From: Sabellastarte sp. h YS-2021
Lineage: Eukaryota; Annelida; Polychaeta; Sabellida; Sabellidae
Direction: 5' to 3'
DNA length: 64,000 bases
Assembly: GCA_964017235.1 (NCBI GenBank)
Contig: OZ024933.1
Coordinates: 91,603,432-91,667,431 of the forward strand
A model generated the notes under the pieces. It was not told the DNA's origin and did no database searches. It saw only the letters and a list, made by a program, of their open reading frames with translations. The position numbers and the translations under genes were made by a program. Below, in pieces: positions 35,261-46,189 of this stretch. How positions within the stretch are numbered: position 1 is the first letter of the stretch; the number at the start of each line of letters is the position of its first letter.

Positions 35261-35570
35261 CATGACATACATAGTATGCTGAACACAGCAATACCACTCC
35301 TCCTGTGTCGTACAGTGTGCGTGGTGGTCTATGGATACTGTCACTCCATTTCCCTGTGGCTTCCAAGGCGGCATTATGGAATGGACAGGATAAGTGTACA
35401 TTTCTAAACTGTGCCATTTGATTCCACAGCATGAGTGGGGGATTAATAAGCACTCTCTGCATCAGTGACCACCACCGGGGGGGGGGGGGGGGGGGGGAAG
35501 TATCTTGTGTGGCAGCTGCGATCCACATAATCCACATTCATCTTGCTTTCCATCCGTAAGAATATTCACC
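35261..35570 (-). pseudogene. DDE-transposase-like gene, N-terminal exon
   Basis: Minus-strand frame with ECGLCG (a Cys pair), then across a pure C tract MQRVLINPPLMLWNQMAQFR, NVHLSCPFHNAALEATGKWS and RPPRTLYDTGGVVLLCSAYY, then VCH and the donor gtgagt. A WN.......CPF......L...G.W......PR.lYd....v.L....Y.C order is characteristic of the N terminus of this transposase-like family as I recall it. The G21/C21 tract (35477-35497) separates two frames and may be an assembly uncertainty. The 5' boundary is approximate. Confidence 0.62.
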
Positions 35571-35579
35571 ACAAACTGT

Positions 35580-36610
35580 CTTATTGGCAAGTGTTAATAT
35601 GATTTAAAGAATCAAAATTAAAGTCAACAAGAAGATTTTGTTCTCATTATTAGGTCATGTTGACTATTTATAACCTTAAACACAGTTTTTGTAACTATAT
35701 TTCCAAAGCAGATGAATTTTGTGTCCTTGTTTATTTTATTTTACTGTGGTAGCGTAAATAATAAGTCCATTATATTTTAGAGTGTCCACAATGGTTAATG
35801 AACACTTTAAAATTTCATAAGTGACATCAAATTGTTGGTCACAAGTCTGTGAAACCATCCAGAAACCATTTCTTTGGACCTATCGACTTCAGGGTCCATG
35901 TTTAAAAGAGATCAGAAAAGCTGCCTAAAATAGACTTTATGAAAAATTTGCATTACTTCATCAACTTTTTGGATTACGGAACTGAAATTTAACTATTTTC
36001 TTATTAGAAGATGACATTAGGAAATGATAACGAGTCGAGCGTTCTGGTCTCTCTGAGTGCATCTTGTTTTTACATTTTTTTAATGAAAAACCAAACTTCA
36101 AAATTGATATGTTTTTAAAAATTAAGCTACATTTCACTTCCGATGAATCATTTCTCCCTCATTCCTGGATTTATTTATCATTTATTAATGCAGATGCAGA
36201 ATATAGAAACAGAACTGATAATGTTAAAATCATGTGAAGCTGAATTAAATTGCATTTATAAAATTTACGGGTTTCTTTTGCTGGCCATGGCATTTTAACT
36301 GAGTTAATGGCAGAGATTTTAATAGGAAATACTGCATGAATCGTAACAAACTATGCACCATTAAAAAGTGTACACTTTCAAGATTCCATAGGTGTTTGCA
36401 TTTTTTAAATCGGACAAGAAGCACCAGAGTTATCATAAGTTGAAAAGTGATTGATCAATCCCTGTACATCTATCAATGCCTCTCGTTGTTTTAAGTGGTG
36501 GCATTTCAGAGTGGCGTTATGGGGTGGCGTTTTGGTTTGGTGGCGCTCTGACGGTATTTCGTATGCCCACCATAACACTGAAGGAGAGCATTTCAAGGAC
36601 GGAAACTGGT
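35580..36610. other. Intergenic region, no gene recognised
   Basis: AT-rich, without terminal repeats, long ORFs or tandem units that I could identify. Confidence 0.5.
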
Positions 36611-36766
36611 CAACTCGGCCCTTTGCAAACTTCGGCCTCATGGAGCACAAACTCGGCCCCATTCTGAGACAAACTCAGCCTCATATGATAAGTCAGTAAT
36701 AATTGAATACATTTTTATTTCATCCATATAGCACTTAAGATACATTAAATTTACAAAATTGTTTAC

Positions 36767-36779
36767 TGTAAACATTAAG
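36767..36779. repeat. SINE target-site duplication, left copy
   Basis: tgtaaacattaag here; tgtaaaccttaag at 37022-37034, one mismatch in 13. Confidence 0.8.
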
Positions 36780-37021
36780 AGGGGCCACGGTAGCAGTGGT
36801 AACACACTCGCCTCCCACCTCTGAGGACGGGATTCGATTCCCGGCACGGCCGCATTAAGTGGGAAAGCTGGTAGTTGCTTGCCGTTGGTCGGCAGTTTAC
36901 AGTACAGAACCCTAACAAACTGTATGTACTGGTTTCCTCTGCCCTTCCAACTACCCGTCGTGATATAACCTGTACAGTGTTGAAAGCGACATAAAACCCC
37001 AAATAAATAAAAATAAATAAA
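36780..37021 (+). mobile_element. tRNA-Gly-derived SINE, copy 1
   Basis: The head resembles a tRNA gene: ggggccacggtagcagtggt (A box), ctcgcctcccacct (an anticodon-loop-like cccac context as in tRNA-Gly) and gggattcgattccc (B box). A body follows with ttgccgttggtcggcagt and cctgtacagtgttgaaagcg, and a tail of aaataaataaa repeats. Two other copies at 52701-52936 and 56102-56337 are in the opposite orientation. The A and B boxes would drive RNA polymerase III. A gttgaaagcgac.taaa-type 3' body is common in molluscan SINEs. Confidence 0.93.
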
Positions 37022-37570
37022 TGTAAACCTTAAGTTATATAAAATATTAGAAATATTAGTTTGAGATAATATTAATTTACTATAAAGTTAAAACAAGTCA
37101 AGCTGTGAAGATAACTTTGGAAAATTTCTAGTTCAATTAATTAATCCTAGAACAATCAACATAAACTTCCATGAAAGGATAATATGTATTGTATTGTAGG
37201 CCTCACGATGAACTTTGATATTGAATAAATTTAATATACCCTTCTTAAGGCTATTATACAGATTTTTTATACAACAATGATGGGCCGAGTTTGTTCAGCT
37301 ACAGGGACGAGTTTGTGTAAAAACGGGTCGGAGTTGTCGTGGCCCTAGTTTGCAAAAGGCCGAGTTGTCTATGTATATCACTGTGGCACCAAATAAAGCA
37401 TCTTACCTGTTAATATTTCCAAGCTAGTGCCTTCATCCAAAGAAATAGAACAAAAACAATATCCAAACATTTATGGGTACAGCAATACACACATTCTAAT
37501 CTTCAGTTGCAAAGTGCATTACAAGCCATGTACATCATACAAATGCCCAGAAACATATATAATACTCATT

Positions 37571-37588
37571 CCAAATGTCCTTTACAGT
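37571..37588. repeat. LINE target-site duplication, left copy
   Basis: ccaaatgtcctttacagt here and at 40204-40221, flanking the LINE. The unoccupied site has the same 18 bp once, at 40595-40612 in the second tandem unit. Confidence 0.97.
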
Positions 37589-40203
37589 AAGTAAGTAAGT
37601 AATTTAAAATTAAAGTGCAAAAACACGTGTTATACTGCACTATTAAAAACCAATAAATACGTTAACTAATATTTACAATAATAAGCAAAATTATATATAC
37701 ATATGACAATAAATAATACATTTAACAAGTAGCCAAAAAGAAAACAACATCATAAGAAATGACTAGAATAATCAAAGTAAAAAACAGCAATAAACAACAA
37801 AGAAAACAAAATGCAAATATAAAATAAGAGACAAAGTATCAAAACTATCACAGTATAATAGTCACCAAGACTAGATTAGTCAAATAAATGAACACAAAGG
37901 ACAAAACAAAATTAAAACTTTTTGTACAATCCAACTTCTTTTAAATAATTTATAATATTAAATATATTTTTGTTAAATAACTTTTTCAATGTATTTATAT
38001 CTCTATAATATTTTATTCTTGTGTCACGTAGGTCGATACAGTCTAATAATATATATTTCACTTTTTTTTGGACAATGACATGGAATGCACCAAGGCATAT
38101 CCTCACCTTTCAATAGATAACTATGGGTGAAATAAGTGTGTCCTATACGGGCCCGAGTAATAACTATTTCCTCCCTACGAGATAAACCCGTCCAAACATA
38201 AAAATCTCCTACTGTAGGGTTTATTTGAAATAGCTTGTTATCAGGACACGCATTCCATTGAGCTTGCCACTTTTGTTTAAAAACACTATTTACATTCACT
38301 TTCAAGTCTGTATAGGGGACTTTCAAGTCTAAAACATTAAAATTCAAGGCCTGTTTGGCAAGTTCATCTGCTTTTTCATTGCCCTTTATGCCTACGTGAC
38401 TTGGAACCCAAGCTAAAACAACTTTCTTATTCACTGACAATCAATCATTATAAAGTTTTAAAATATCTTGAATAAAAGGATGATCACAGTTGTTGCTATC
38501 AAGAGCTTGAAGACTAGATAAAGAATCAGTGAATATGATAAAACGATTCCCATCACAATTTTTAACAATATTGAAAGCCATTTTAAGAGCCTGTAATTCA
38601 GCTGTGAATATACTAGCATTGCCAGGAAGCCTGACCTGGGCACTGAGGTTATTAGATGTAGCAGCTGCAGCAACCCTATTTTCTGCCTTCGATCCATCAG
38701 TATATATAGCCCTATGGTCAGGATAACAACCTTTCAACTGAGCAAATAGACTTTGAAAAAGACAATCATCACCAAGATGTTTCTTTTGATGGGTGAGGTA
38801 TAAGTCTATGTGAGGTTTCTGTGTAGTCCAGGGTGGGTCATCTGGCAATGACACAGTCTGAATTAGATCCAGCTGAGGACAGACAGCAGACAAATCTTCC
38901 TCTACACGATGCCCAAAAGATCTTATTGCAGATGGTTTCTTGTCATACAGATCATAATACTGGGGGTTAAAAACAACATCATAAGCTGGATTATCAGGAT
39001 TACTTCTCAATTTCAAAGCATACTGAATACATAATTTATCAAACCTTAAATGCAAGGGTGGTTCATTTGACTCTACATACAAGCTTTGCATTGGAGAAGT
39101 CCTGAAGGCTCCCAGGCATATTCTTAAGCCCTGGTTTTGAATGGGTTCCAATTTCTTAAGATAAGACTTACGAGCAGAACTAAAAACAGCACAACCATAT
39201 TCCAATCTGGAACGAACAAATGAACGATAAGGTCTCATTAAAACACTTCTATCTGCTCCCCAATCCATTTTGGCAACTACTTTCAGTAGATTCATAGCTT
39301 TTTCACATTTCTGGCGAACATAATCTATATGTGCCTTAAAGTCAAGTTTTCTGTCAAAGATAACACCAAGGAACTTTGTTTGTGAAACAACAGAGATTTG
39401 TGAATTATATATTGTCAATGTTGGGTCTCGATGAAATTTTCTTTTATTACAGAAATGCATGCAAACAGTTTTGGTTTTAAAAAATTTAAAACCATTTTCA
39501 TCAGCCCATTTTTCTACCTTAGTCAAACACAACTGAAGTTCCCTTTCTATTGAAGCCATATTTCTAGATGAACAAGTGATTGAGAAATCATCAACAAAAA
39601 GAGACTTTTCAAAGCTAGCTGGAATCACATCAGCAATACTGTTGATCTTTAAAATAAATAGGGTAACTGATAGGATACTGCCTTGAGGGACACCCATTTC
39701 TTGATCATATATATTACTATAGGCAGACCCTAAGCGAACTCTAAAAACTCTGTTGGTTAAAAAATTCTGAATAAACACAGACATTCGCCCTCTTAAGCCT
39801 ATTTTATGTAGGTCTCTGGTAACCCCATATTTCCATACCGTATCGTAGGCTTTTTCTAAATAAAAAAATACAGAGACTACATGGTTACCTTTTAAAAAGG
39901 AATCTCGAATAAAAGATTCAAGTCTAATTAATTGGTCTGTTGTAATTCGACCTTTTCTAAAACCACTTTGATATTGTGTTAAAATATTGTTTTTCTCAAG
40001 GAACCAAACTAATCTAGTATTAATTATTCTTTCCATGGTTTTGCATAAACAGCTCGTCAGAGATATGGGACGATAATTGGACGGGTTTTTTGAGTCTTTG
40101 CCTGGCTTAGGAATACGTATCACAGTGGCCTCTTTCCAGCATTCAGGGATTTCACCTGAAGCCCATATATCATTAAATATATCAAGTAACACCATAAGTG
40201 AGT
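37589..40203 (-). mobile_element. I/Nimb-type LINE with RNase H, 5'-truncated, copy 1
   Basis: 2.6-kb insertion with an exact 18-bp target-site duplication. On the minus strand it begins inside the RT region and ends with a 3' UTR and a short (TTAC)n tail (gtaagtaagtaag on the + strand at 37588-37600). Presence of an RNase H domain after RT indicates the I superclade. ORF1 and the endonuclease were lost by 5' truncation. A second, shorter copy is at 49573-50189. Confidence 0.95.
38024..40200 (-). pseudogene. I/Nimb-type LINE reverse transcriptase-RNase H
   Basis: RT blocks: SNYRPISLTSCLCKTMERII, QSGFRKGRITTDQLI, FFYLEKAYDTVW, MGVPQGSILSVTLF, FVDDFSI (VDD) and NQGLRICLGAFRTSPMQSLY. RNase H follows: AIYTDGSKAENRVAA, FTAELQALKMAF, FIIFTDSLSSLQAL, then an in-frame TGA at 38441-38443, then VVLAWVPSHVGIKGNEKADE (the HVGIKGNEKAD motif). 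The tail has RREEIVITRARIGHTYFTHS and a CHC motif, and a frameshift near 38070 destroys the last ~60 residues, whose intact version is seen in copy 2. The first few residues of the open frame near 40222 come from flanking DNA. Confidence 0.94.
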
Positions 40204-40724
40204 CCAAATGTCCTTTACAGTCCAATAGACAGAATCATAATGGCTAGACCTGCAAACCTGGGGACCCAATCATTTCAGACCCATGAGCATACAATCAACC
40301 CACTTCCCCAGCCCCTTGGTCTGCAGGATGCCACGTTTGTGTAAAAACGGGTCCGAGTTGTCGTGGCCCGAGTTTGCAAAAGGCCGAGTTGTCTATGTAT
40401 ATCACTGTGGCACCAAATAAAGCATCTTACCTGTTAATATTTCTATGCTAGTGCCTTCATCCATTGAAATAGAACAAACACAATATCCAAACATTTATGG
40501 GTACAGCAATACACACATTCTAATCGTCAGTTTCAAAGTGCATTACAAGCCATGTACATCATACAAATGCCCAGAAACATATATAACACTCATTCCAAAT
40601 GTCCTTTACAGTCCGATAGACAGAATCATAATGGCTAGACCTGCAAACCTGGTGACCCAATCATTTCAGACCCATGAGCATACAATCAACCCCCTCCCCA
40701 GCCCCTTGGTCTGCAGGATGCCAC

Positions 40725-41308
40725 AAACAAGGAGACAAACAAGTACATAAAACAATTACCATTTTAGAGCAACTTGCCCCTTATCAATGGCTGCAATAAC
40801 ATCTGTACCCACCCACTGTGGCATCCCAGACATCTAAAGCAAACATTCCAATAATAGAGATGTACATATCTCCTGTGGAATGAGTGGTGTTAGGGGGCCA
40901 ACTTGTCTCACCACACTGACATAGATAGGTCATGAGGGGGAGCAGGGTCCTATGCCTTTTTACAAGTGGAGTGGTGCAGGAGTAGCACACTCCCTTCTGC
41001 CCATTCAATACCCATACCAGTCATTGTATCTACCCATTGTGTTTATCTGCACTGAGAGGCAAAGTTTTACCAAGAATTCAATAGTTTCTTCATTACAGTG
41101 TCATGCAATACACACTGGACAAGTACAAAACCAAAGAGATTTGTTGACCCAAATTGGATGATATCCAGAGGCGGAAGCCTATCTGGATAAACCCAAAAAT
41201 CTAAAAACCAAATAATGAAACGTATAAGTATCAACCATCCTGCTAACCTCGAAATACCTTCCAAAAAGGTATCTCTTGACATTATAATTTTGTAGATGAA
41301 TACAAAAA
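40725..41308. other. Region between the tandem duplication and the SGNH-like fragment
   Basis: No named feature; mixed low-complexity and unique sequence. Confidence 0.45.
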
Positions 41309-41841
41309 GATGACAGTCTGATAAAATATATAGACGGATGGGAAACAGAAAAAGAAACTGAAAGGGTTATAGTGACAACACAACCATTTAAAGGTTGTAC
41401 GAGTGTAAGACTGCTTCACAAAGTTATAAACAAAAAGGTAAACATAGAAGAGAACATCATCATCCTCATCGGAACCAATGATGTTGAAACCACTCCCAGA
41501 TCTTTAATACAAGGTACCATAGCTTCTATCATAGAAAATTTAAAACACAACCCAAAGGTAAAAAATGTCATGGTACTAGGGATACTACCTCGCCCAAAGG
41601 ACCACCAAATAACCTGGGATAAAATCTTGAAAATTAACGAATGGCTAGCAAGGCGCGAAAATAAGGCACAAGGCCAATACATGTTTTGGAAAGGACAAAA
41701 AGCATTTCTTCACAAGAGGAAATATCGGGAAATACCCAAAACAAAACAGAATTATTCACAAAGGATGGTTTACATCTTAGTCGTTTAGGGCTGAACAGAC
41801 TGAAACAGCAACTGCAGATGGCAGCGTCATCTTTCCTTATG
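41309..41841 (+). pseudogene. SGNH/GDSL hydrolase-like fragment
   Basis: In one frame: DDSLIKYIDGWE (block I, with the usual GDS changed to DDS), IIILIGTNDVETTPRSL (block III, GTND) and VMVLGILPRPKDHQ. After a frameshift near 41750 comes KDGLHLSRLGLNRLKQQLQM (block V, DGLH), ending at a TAG near 41841. This is the order of catalytic blocks of SGNH esterases. Such domains occur in ORF1 of some non-LTR elements and in other mobile elements, and no cellular context is visible. The Ser nucleophile is present, but the frame break makes this a relic. The start is unknown. Confidence 0.72.
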
Positions 41842-44400
41842 TAGAAAGACGATACTCAGAAGCCTTGAGCTTATCTGGGTAAGTCAAGTACACAGAAAGG
41901 AACACAAAGGGAATATGAGTACTCATCAATGAAAACCAACATAGCCATATGAATCACACATCATGCTGCAAACCTGTAAACAAAAGACTAGATCCGTGAT
42001 ATCCGTCAGCCCACCTAGGTAAGCTGATTAAAAGGTCTAGGCTGAGCCAAACGAACCTCAGGATGCTATCGAAATGCCAAGAATCACTAACTGGAATCAT
42101 CAATAATCAATAAACAAACAAGAAATAATGGTAAAACTGTAATTAAAGACATGAGCATAGGCTGTACTACTAATAATGTACTAATACATTTTCAACACCT
42201 TTGGCTGACTAACCACCCCTTAACACCTCATAATCCCCTAAAGGAGAATATGGGGAGCATTGGGTCTAGTCATTGACACATATGACAATGGCCCCCTGCT
42301 CCCCGAGAGTAAACAGGGACAAATCTCCTTCCTAAATTTGAAAACTTATCTTTTGAAAAGCACAAGCGATAGGACATGTATGAATTCCTTGAGGAACTGC
42401 TTTTTATTTTTGTGTTATATTTAAACAATTGAAAACGCCAGTAATGACCAAATGTAAAGTCGCCTAAGACAAATAATCTAGAACTCACTCCTTGTTAAGA
42501 GAACATAAAATTTAAAGATGAATGAACAGTAATTATACAGAAGAAAGTAATACTGCTACATAATCTGTATTATAAAACAATTTTTTAATAAATAAACCAG
42601 TTAATCTAGACCACATAAAAAGGTTTGTGGAACACAATGCAGACATAGACAGTATATAAAGTATAAACCAGACAAAAAATTGTGTAAAAGTATGTGTTTA
42701 AAAATATATATAGAGTCATATATATGTTCGGGTATCATATCTTGATATGATTTAAAAATATGTATCTGTAAATATACCTTTAATTATGTTTCGTATTGTA
42801 TGTTTTTGTATCATAATTATACTTAATCCCTGAACAGTCCGGTCCTGGTATACCAATAGTGCCATATGTCAAAGAAATGACATATGACCAGGTATCAGGA
42901 TACACCTGAAAAAAAATGGACAAGTACAAAACCTAATAACAACACTACATTGCCCGGGGTCATTGTCATGAAATGATATTGAGGTAAGCTTATATGGATT
43001 GCCAATGATTTTCATCCTGTTGAATTCCCCCTTTCTTCTTACCAAGTGAAGAGCCCCCATGGTACAAAAAAGTTTTTGCACTAAAACAATATTATAAATT
43101 TTATAATAAGTAATATCCAACGTATATTATTTAGCTATTCTTTTTTTATGTCATAGCTCCCCCAACCCCCTTTGTGTTAATAATCTCTCAATGAAACAGA
43201 AACAATAATCTGGTTATGCTGAAAGAAGCCATGTAGTGTTTATTTGCTAAACTACTAGGGGTACATGATTGCAATTCAGTTTTAAGGTTTCATCTTGAAA
43301 TGACTTCTGTGATAACTAACAATCTTGTATATTAAGCTGTTAGGTCGATACTTTTATTACCAACATCATTGCTCTTAAATGAGTTTACATTTAAAGTCTT
43401 TGGGTTATGTGAAATTAATTTGTAGGAGGCATTTTTTCCATGCCTCACAATAAATAGGTGTTTTTTAGTTGAATATGTGCCTTCTTAAAGGTAAATACTA
43501 CATACAGTATACCAATTGCAGGGAGATTGAGATGTGGGTAAATTTAATTGGGTGCCTTTGTAGTTTCATATATCCTATTGTAATATACTACTGATATCAA
43601 TACAAATATTACAAAGTCAGTTCATACACAGACATTCATAATCTTGTACCATTTCGCCCATGAGTGTAGGTTGTAGTTGAAGTAACAAAGTTGCATATTT
43701 AAAGATAGTTTTATAAAATTTTAACACTCATGTTGGGTTTGTACAAAATGCACTTCATATTGGGACTGCTTTCTTTTGGCACATCTAAAGGCAAAACTCT
43801 ATTATTTGTTCTTTTTCATCTTTCCATCCATTGCATACACCATTCAATTCAATGGAATCACTTTCTCACTCATTATCATGTAGAGCAATTTAAAGTCAAG
43901 AACAACCAAAGACAAAACAAATACTAAAAGCCACGCATTGTTTCTGGGTCTCATTAACACAGATTCCCTCATTATCTTGTCTGTGTTAAAGATTACTGAC
44001 TACAAACATGTGACACAACTTGCTTTCCATTGTGCTGTGAGATGCACCAATTCCCTTAGCATTACTTATCTGTCTGTTGATTCAGTAGTTTGTGTCTGTG
44101 GATTTTTCATTTCTTGTTCATATTTTTACTGTGTAATTGGAGTACATTTTGAGAGAATTAATTTTGCAGAAAACTTTATCATTATACTGTGGAAAAAAGA
44201 ATTTGTTTTACTGGAGATTTTATCATCACACAGTGGAAAGTACACTGTGTTTTGCTGCCCCTATTATCATCATACTGTGGAAGGAAGAGGATTCTTCTCT
44301 CAACGAAGATTCCCATAAATATAAGTACATTCAAACCTTTATCTGTTGAAAATTGCCTCCGAGATTCCTTTCCTCCTGAATTTGCAAACGGGCAATGAAC
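41842..44400. other. Intergenic region, no gene recognised
   Basis: AT-rich. It contains a threefold short repeat, attatcatactgtggaa, around 44180-44285. No long frame with recognisable motifs. Confidence 0.45.
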
Positions 44401-44410
44401 TGTTTACAGT

Positions 44411-45770
44411 TGGTGCAGGGCCTCCTGGAAGAAACGCCTCCTCTGCATTTCATGACATGGAGAAGCTGCGACCTTAAAATGTGAACTCATAACCAGTTTT
44501 GAAAGAACAATTTAGAGGTATGGTGTTGGTAGAAAAAAGATAAATGAAATTGCATTTGCCTTCTATTCTCCAAGTTATAAGACTTTCATCCAACATAAAA
44601 GGTACTTGGGTAAGAAATTCAGTATGGTGCACAGACAAAACGTCAGTGGACCAAACACTGGTGGACAAAAATACCCGTCACATTGGCAAAGGTGGGCAAA
44701 TGGAGGTACCTTTTGTGGCAGGGTGGACAAAATGCCACTCTGTTACAAACATTACACATACCTCATAACAAAGAAATGTTTTCACCGTTTTTATTCCCTC
44801 ATGATATGACATGAAAAATATATTTTCATGCAAAAGAGTATAATAGGTCACTTACCAGAGTATGGCATGCAAAAATGTGTTTTTATACAAAAGAGTTGAG
44901 TACATCTTGGGAAAAATATGACATGGAAAATGAGTGTTACTACAATTAGAGTACACTAATTCCAGGGAAACAAATGTCAATATGTAACACATTAAAAGTA
45001 GAAAAAACATGTAAAGACCTACAAGCACTGTTATACTTTAAGAGATATTGTTTACAGACATATCATATATATTCTTTAAAGCATTTGGCTAGAACATTTC
45101 ACTGAAAACCCTGCCAGGTATTATCAATGAAGCCCCACTCAAATGCATGAGCAGGAATCCTGTCTTTTCTTGTCCCAAACCCCAGTGAATTCCACCCCCT
45201 TTGCAGAAAACCCATTATTATTCCTTCAATAAAATCTGCCCACAAAAGGATTGGAGGAAATCTTTGTTTATTACTTATTGTTTATTTCTATAAATACATT
45301 TTGAATTTCTTGGCAATATGGTTAACAACTTTTCCCTGTTTGAAACCTGTCCAAACCCACATTACATTTGAAGCCCAAGAAATGTTTCATGCGTTACATA
45401 TTCACATGCTTTTTTCCTAGAAGGAGTGTATTTGTAGTGAAACACATTTTCCATGTCATATTTTTCCCAAGATATACTTCATTACTTAGTACAAAACACT
45501 TGCATGCCATACTATAAGTGACATAATGTACTTTATCCATAAAAATACACTTCTCATGTCATATTGTGAAGAATAGTAAATAAGTAGTAAATCTTTACTC
45601 TTACCTCTAATGTTTGGAACAGGCCGGCATTTTGTCGACCCTGCCACCAAAGCGACTGGCGTTGTGTCCACCCCTGCAAATTTGCCCCGCCTTTTCTCCA
45701 GCGGCGTTTCCTCCGAGATTCTAAAACCTCCAAACAGATGATAAGTATTTCTCTTGACACAAGTCATTTG
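44411..45770. repeat. Left arm of a large fold-back structure
   Basis: This arm reappears as its reverse complement at 46190-48215. Matching points include 44617-44720 with 48150-48030 (ggtggacaaaa motifs), 44805-44990 with 48005-47820 (gacatgaaaaatatatttt), 45130-45170 with 47700-47650 (gtgcatttgagtggggctt in reverse) and 45540-45430 with 47095-47220. Identity is moderate and both arms carry later insertions. Confidence 0.75.
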
Positions 45771-46189
45771 AAGATGAAACGTTATACCTCAATTGCAGTC
45801 AGGTTGCCCTTTTAGTTTGGCAAATAAACACTACATAGCTTCTTGTAACAACCCTCTCCAGTTTGGGAAAAATCATTACTAATATGTAACTATTGAACTA
45901 GGCGGCTTATAAATTCTTTTCTCCGCTTTTTTGGTGTCTTCTTGGTAAATTTATAATGTTGTTGTTATTGCACAAACTTTTTTGTAAAATTACTGTTACA
46001 TGGGTATTGTTTACTTGGAAGAAAAAAGGGGGCAATGATAGGCATATTTTCTCTGGTTTCACGAGAATGAGCTGCAATTCCAGTTTTATCAATCAACATC
46101 ACAGCCCTAAATTCTTCTTTAAAAACTGCCAGAGCTCGCATTTAAAGTCTTTCGGTTGTGTGAATCATTGCAGAGGGGCCTTTTCTTTC

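Larger units (their letters stand above)
36614..37374. mobile_element. TIR element (non-autonomous) containing a SINE
   Basis: The left end, caactcggccctttgcaaac...cacaaactcggcccc (36614-36690), is the reverse complement of the right end, gggccgagtttg...gtttgcaaaaggccgagttg (37283-37374). The terminal inverted repeats are about 80-90 bp with internal variation. Without the SINE the element would be about 520 bp. No coding sequence is seen. Superfamily not assigned. Confidence 0.7.
37311..40724. repeat. Tandem duplication of a ~390-bp unit, first copy split by a LINE
   Basis: Unit 1 is 37311-37588 plus 40222-40334; unit 2 is 40335-40724. Both begin gtttgtgtaaaaacgggtc and end ggtctgcaggatgccac, with a few per cent divergence. 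The first unit begins inside the right end of the TIR element, so the duplicated segment includes part of that terminus. Confidence 0.93.

Noticed and set aside
36781-36853. A genuine tRNA-Gly gene
   Set aside because: The tRNA-like part has mismatched acceptor and anticodon stems and is followed by a SINE body and tail with target-site duplication, so it is a SINE head.
44137-44398. Overlapping small frames around repeated tactgtgga phrases
   Set aside because: Arise from a short threefold repeat; no protein-like content.
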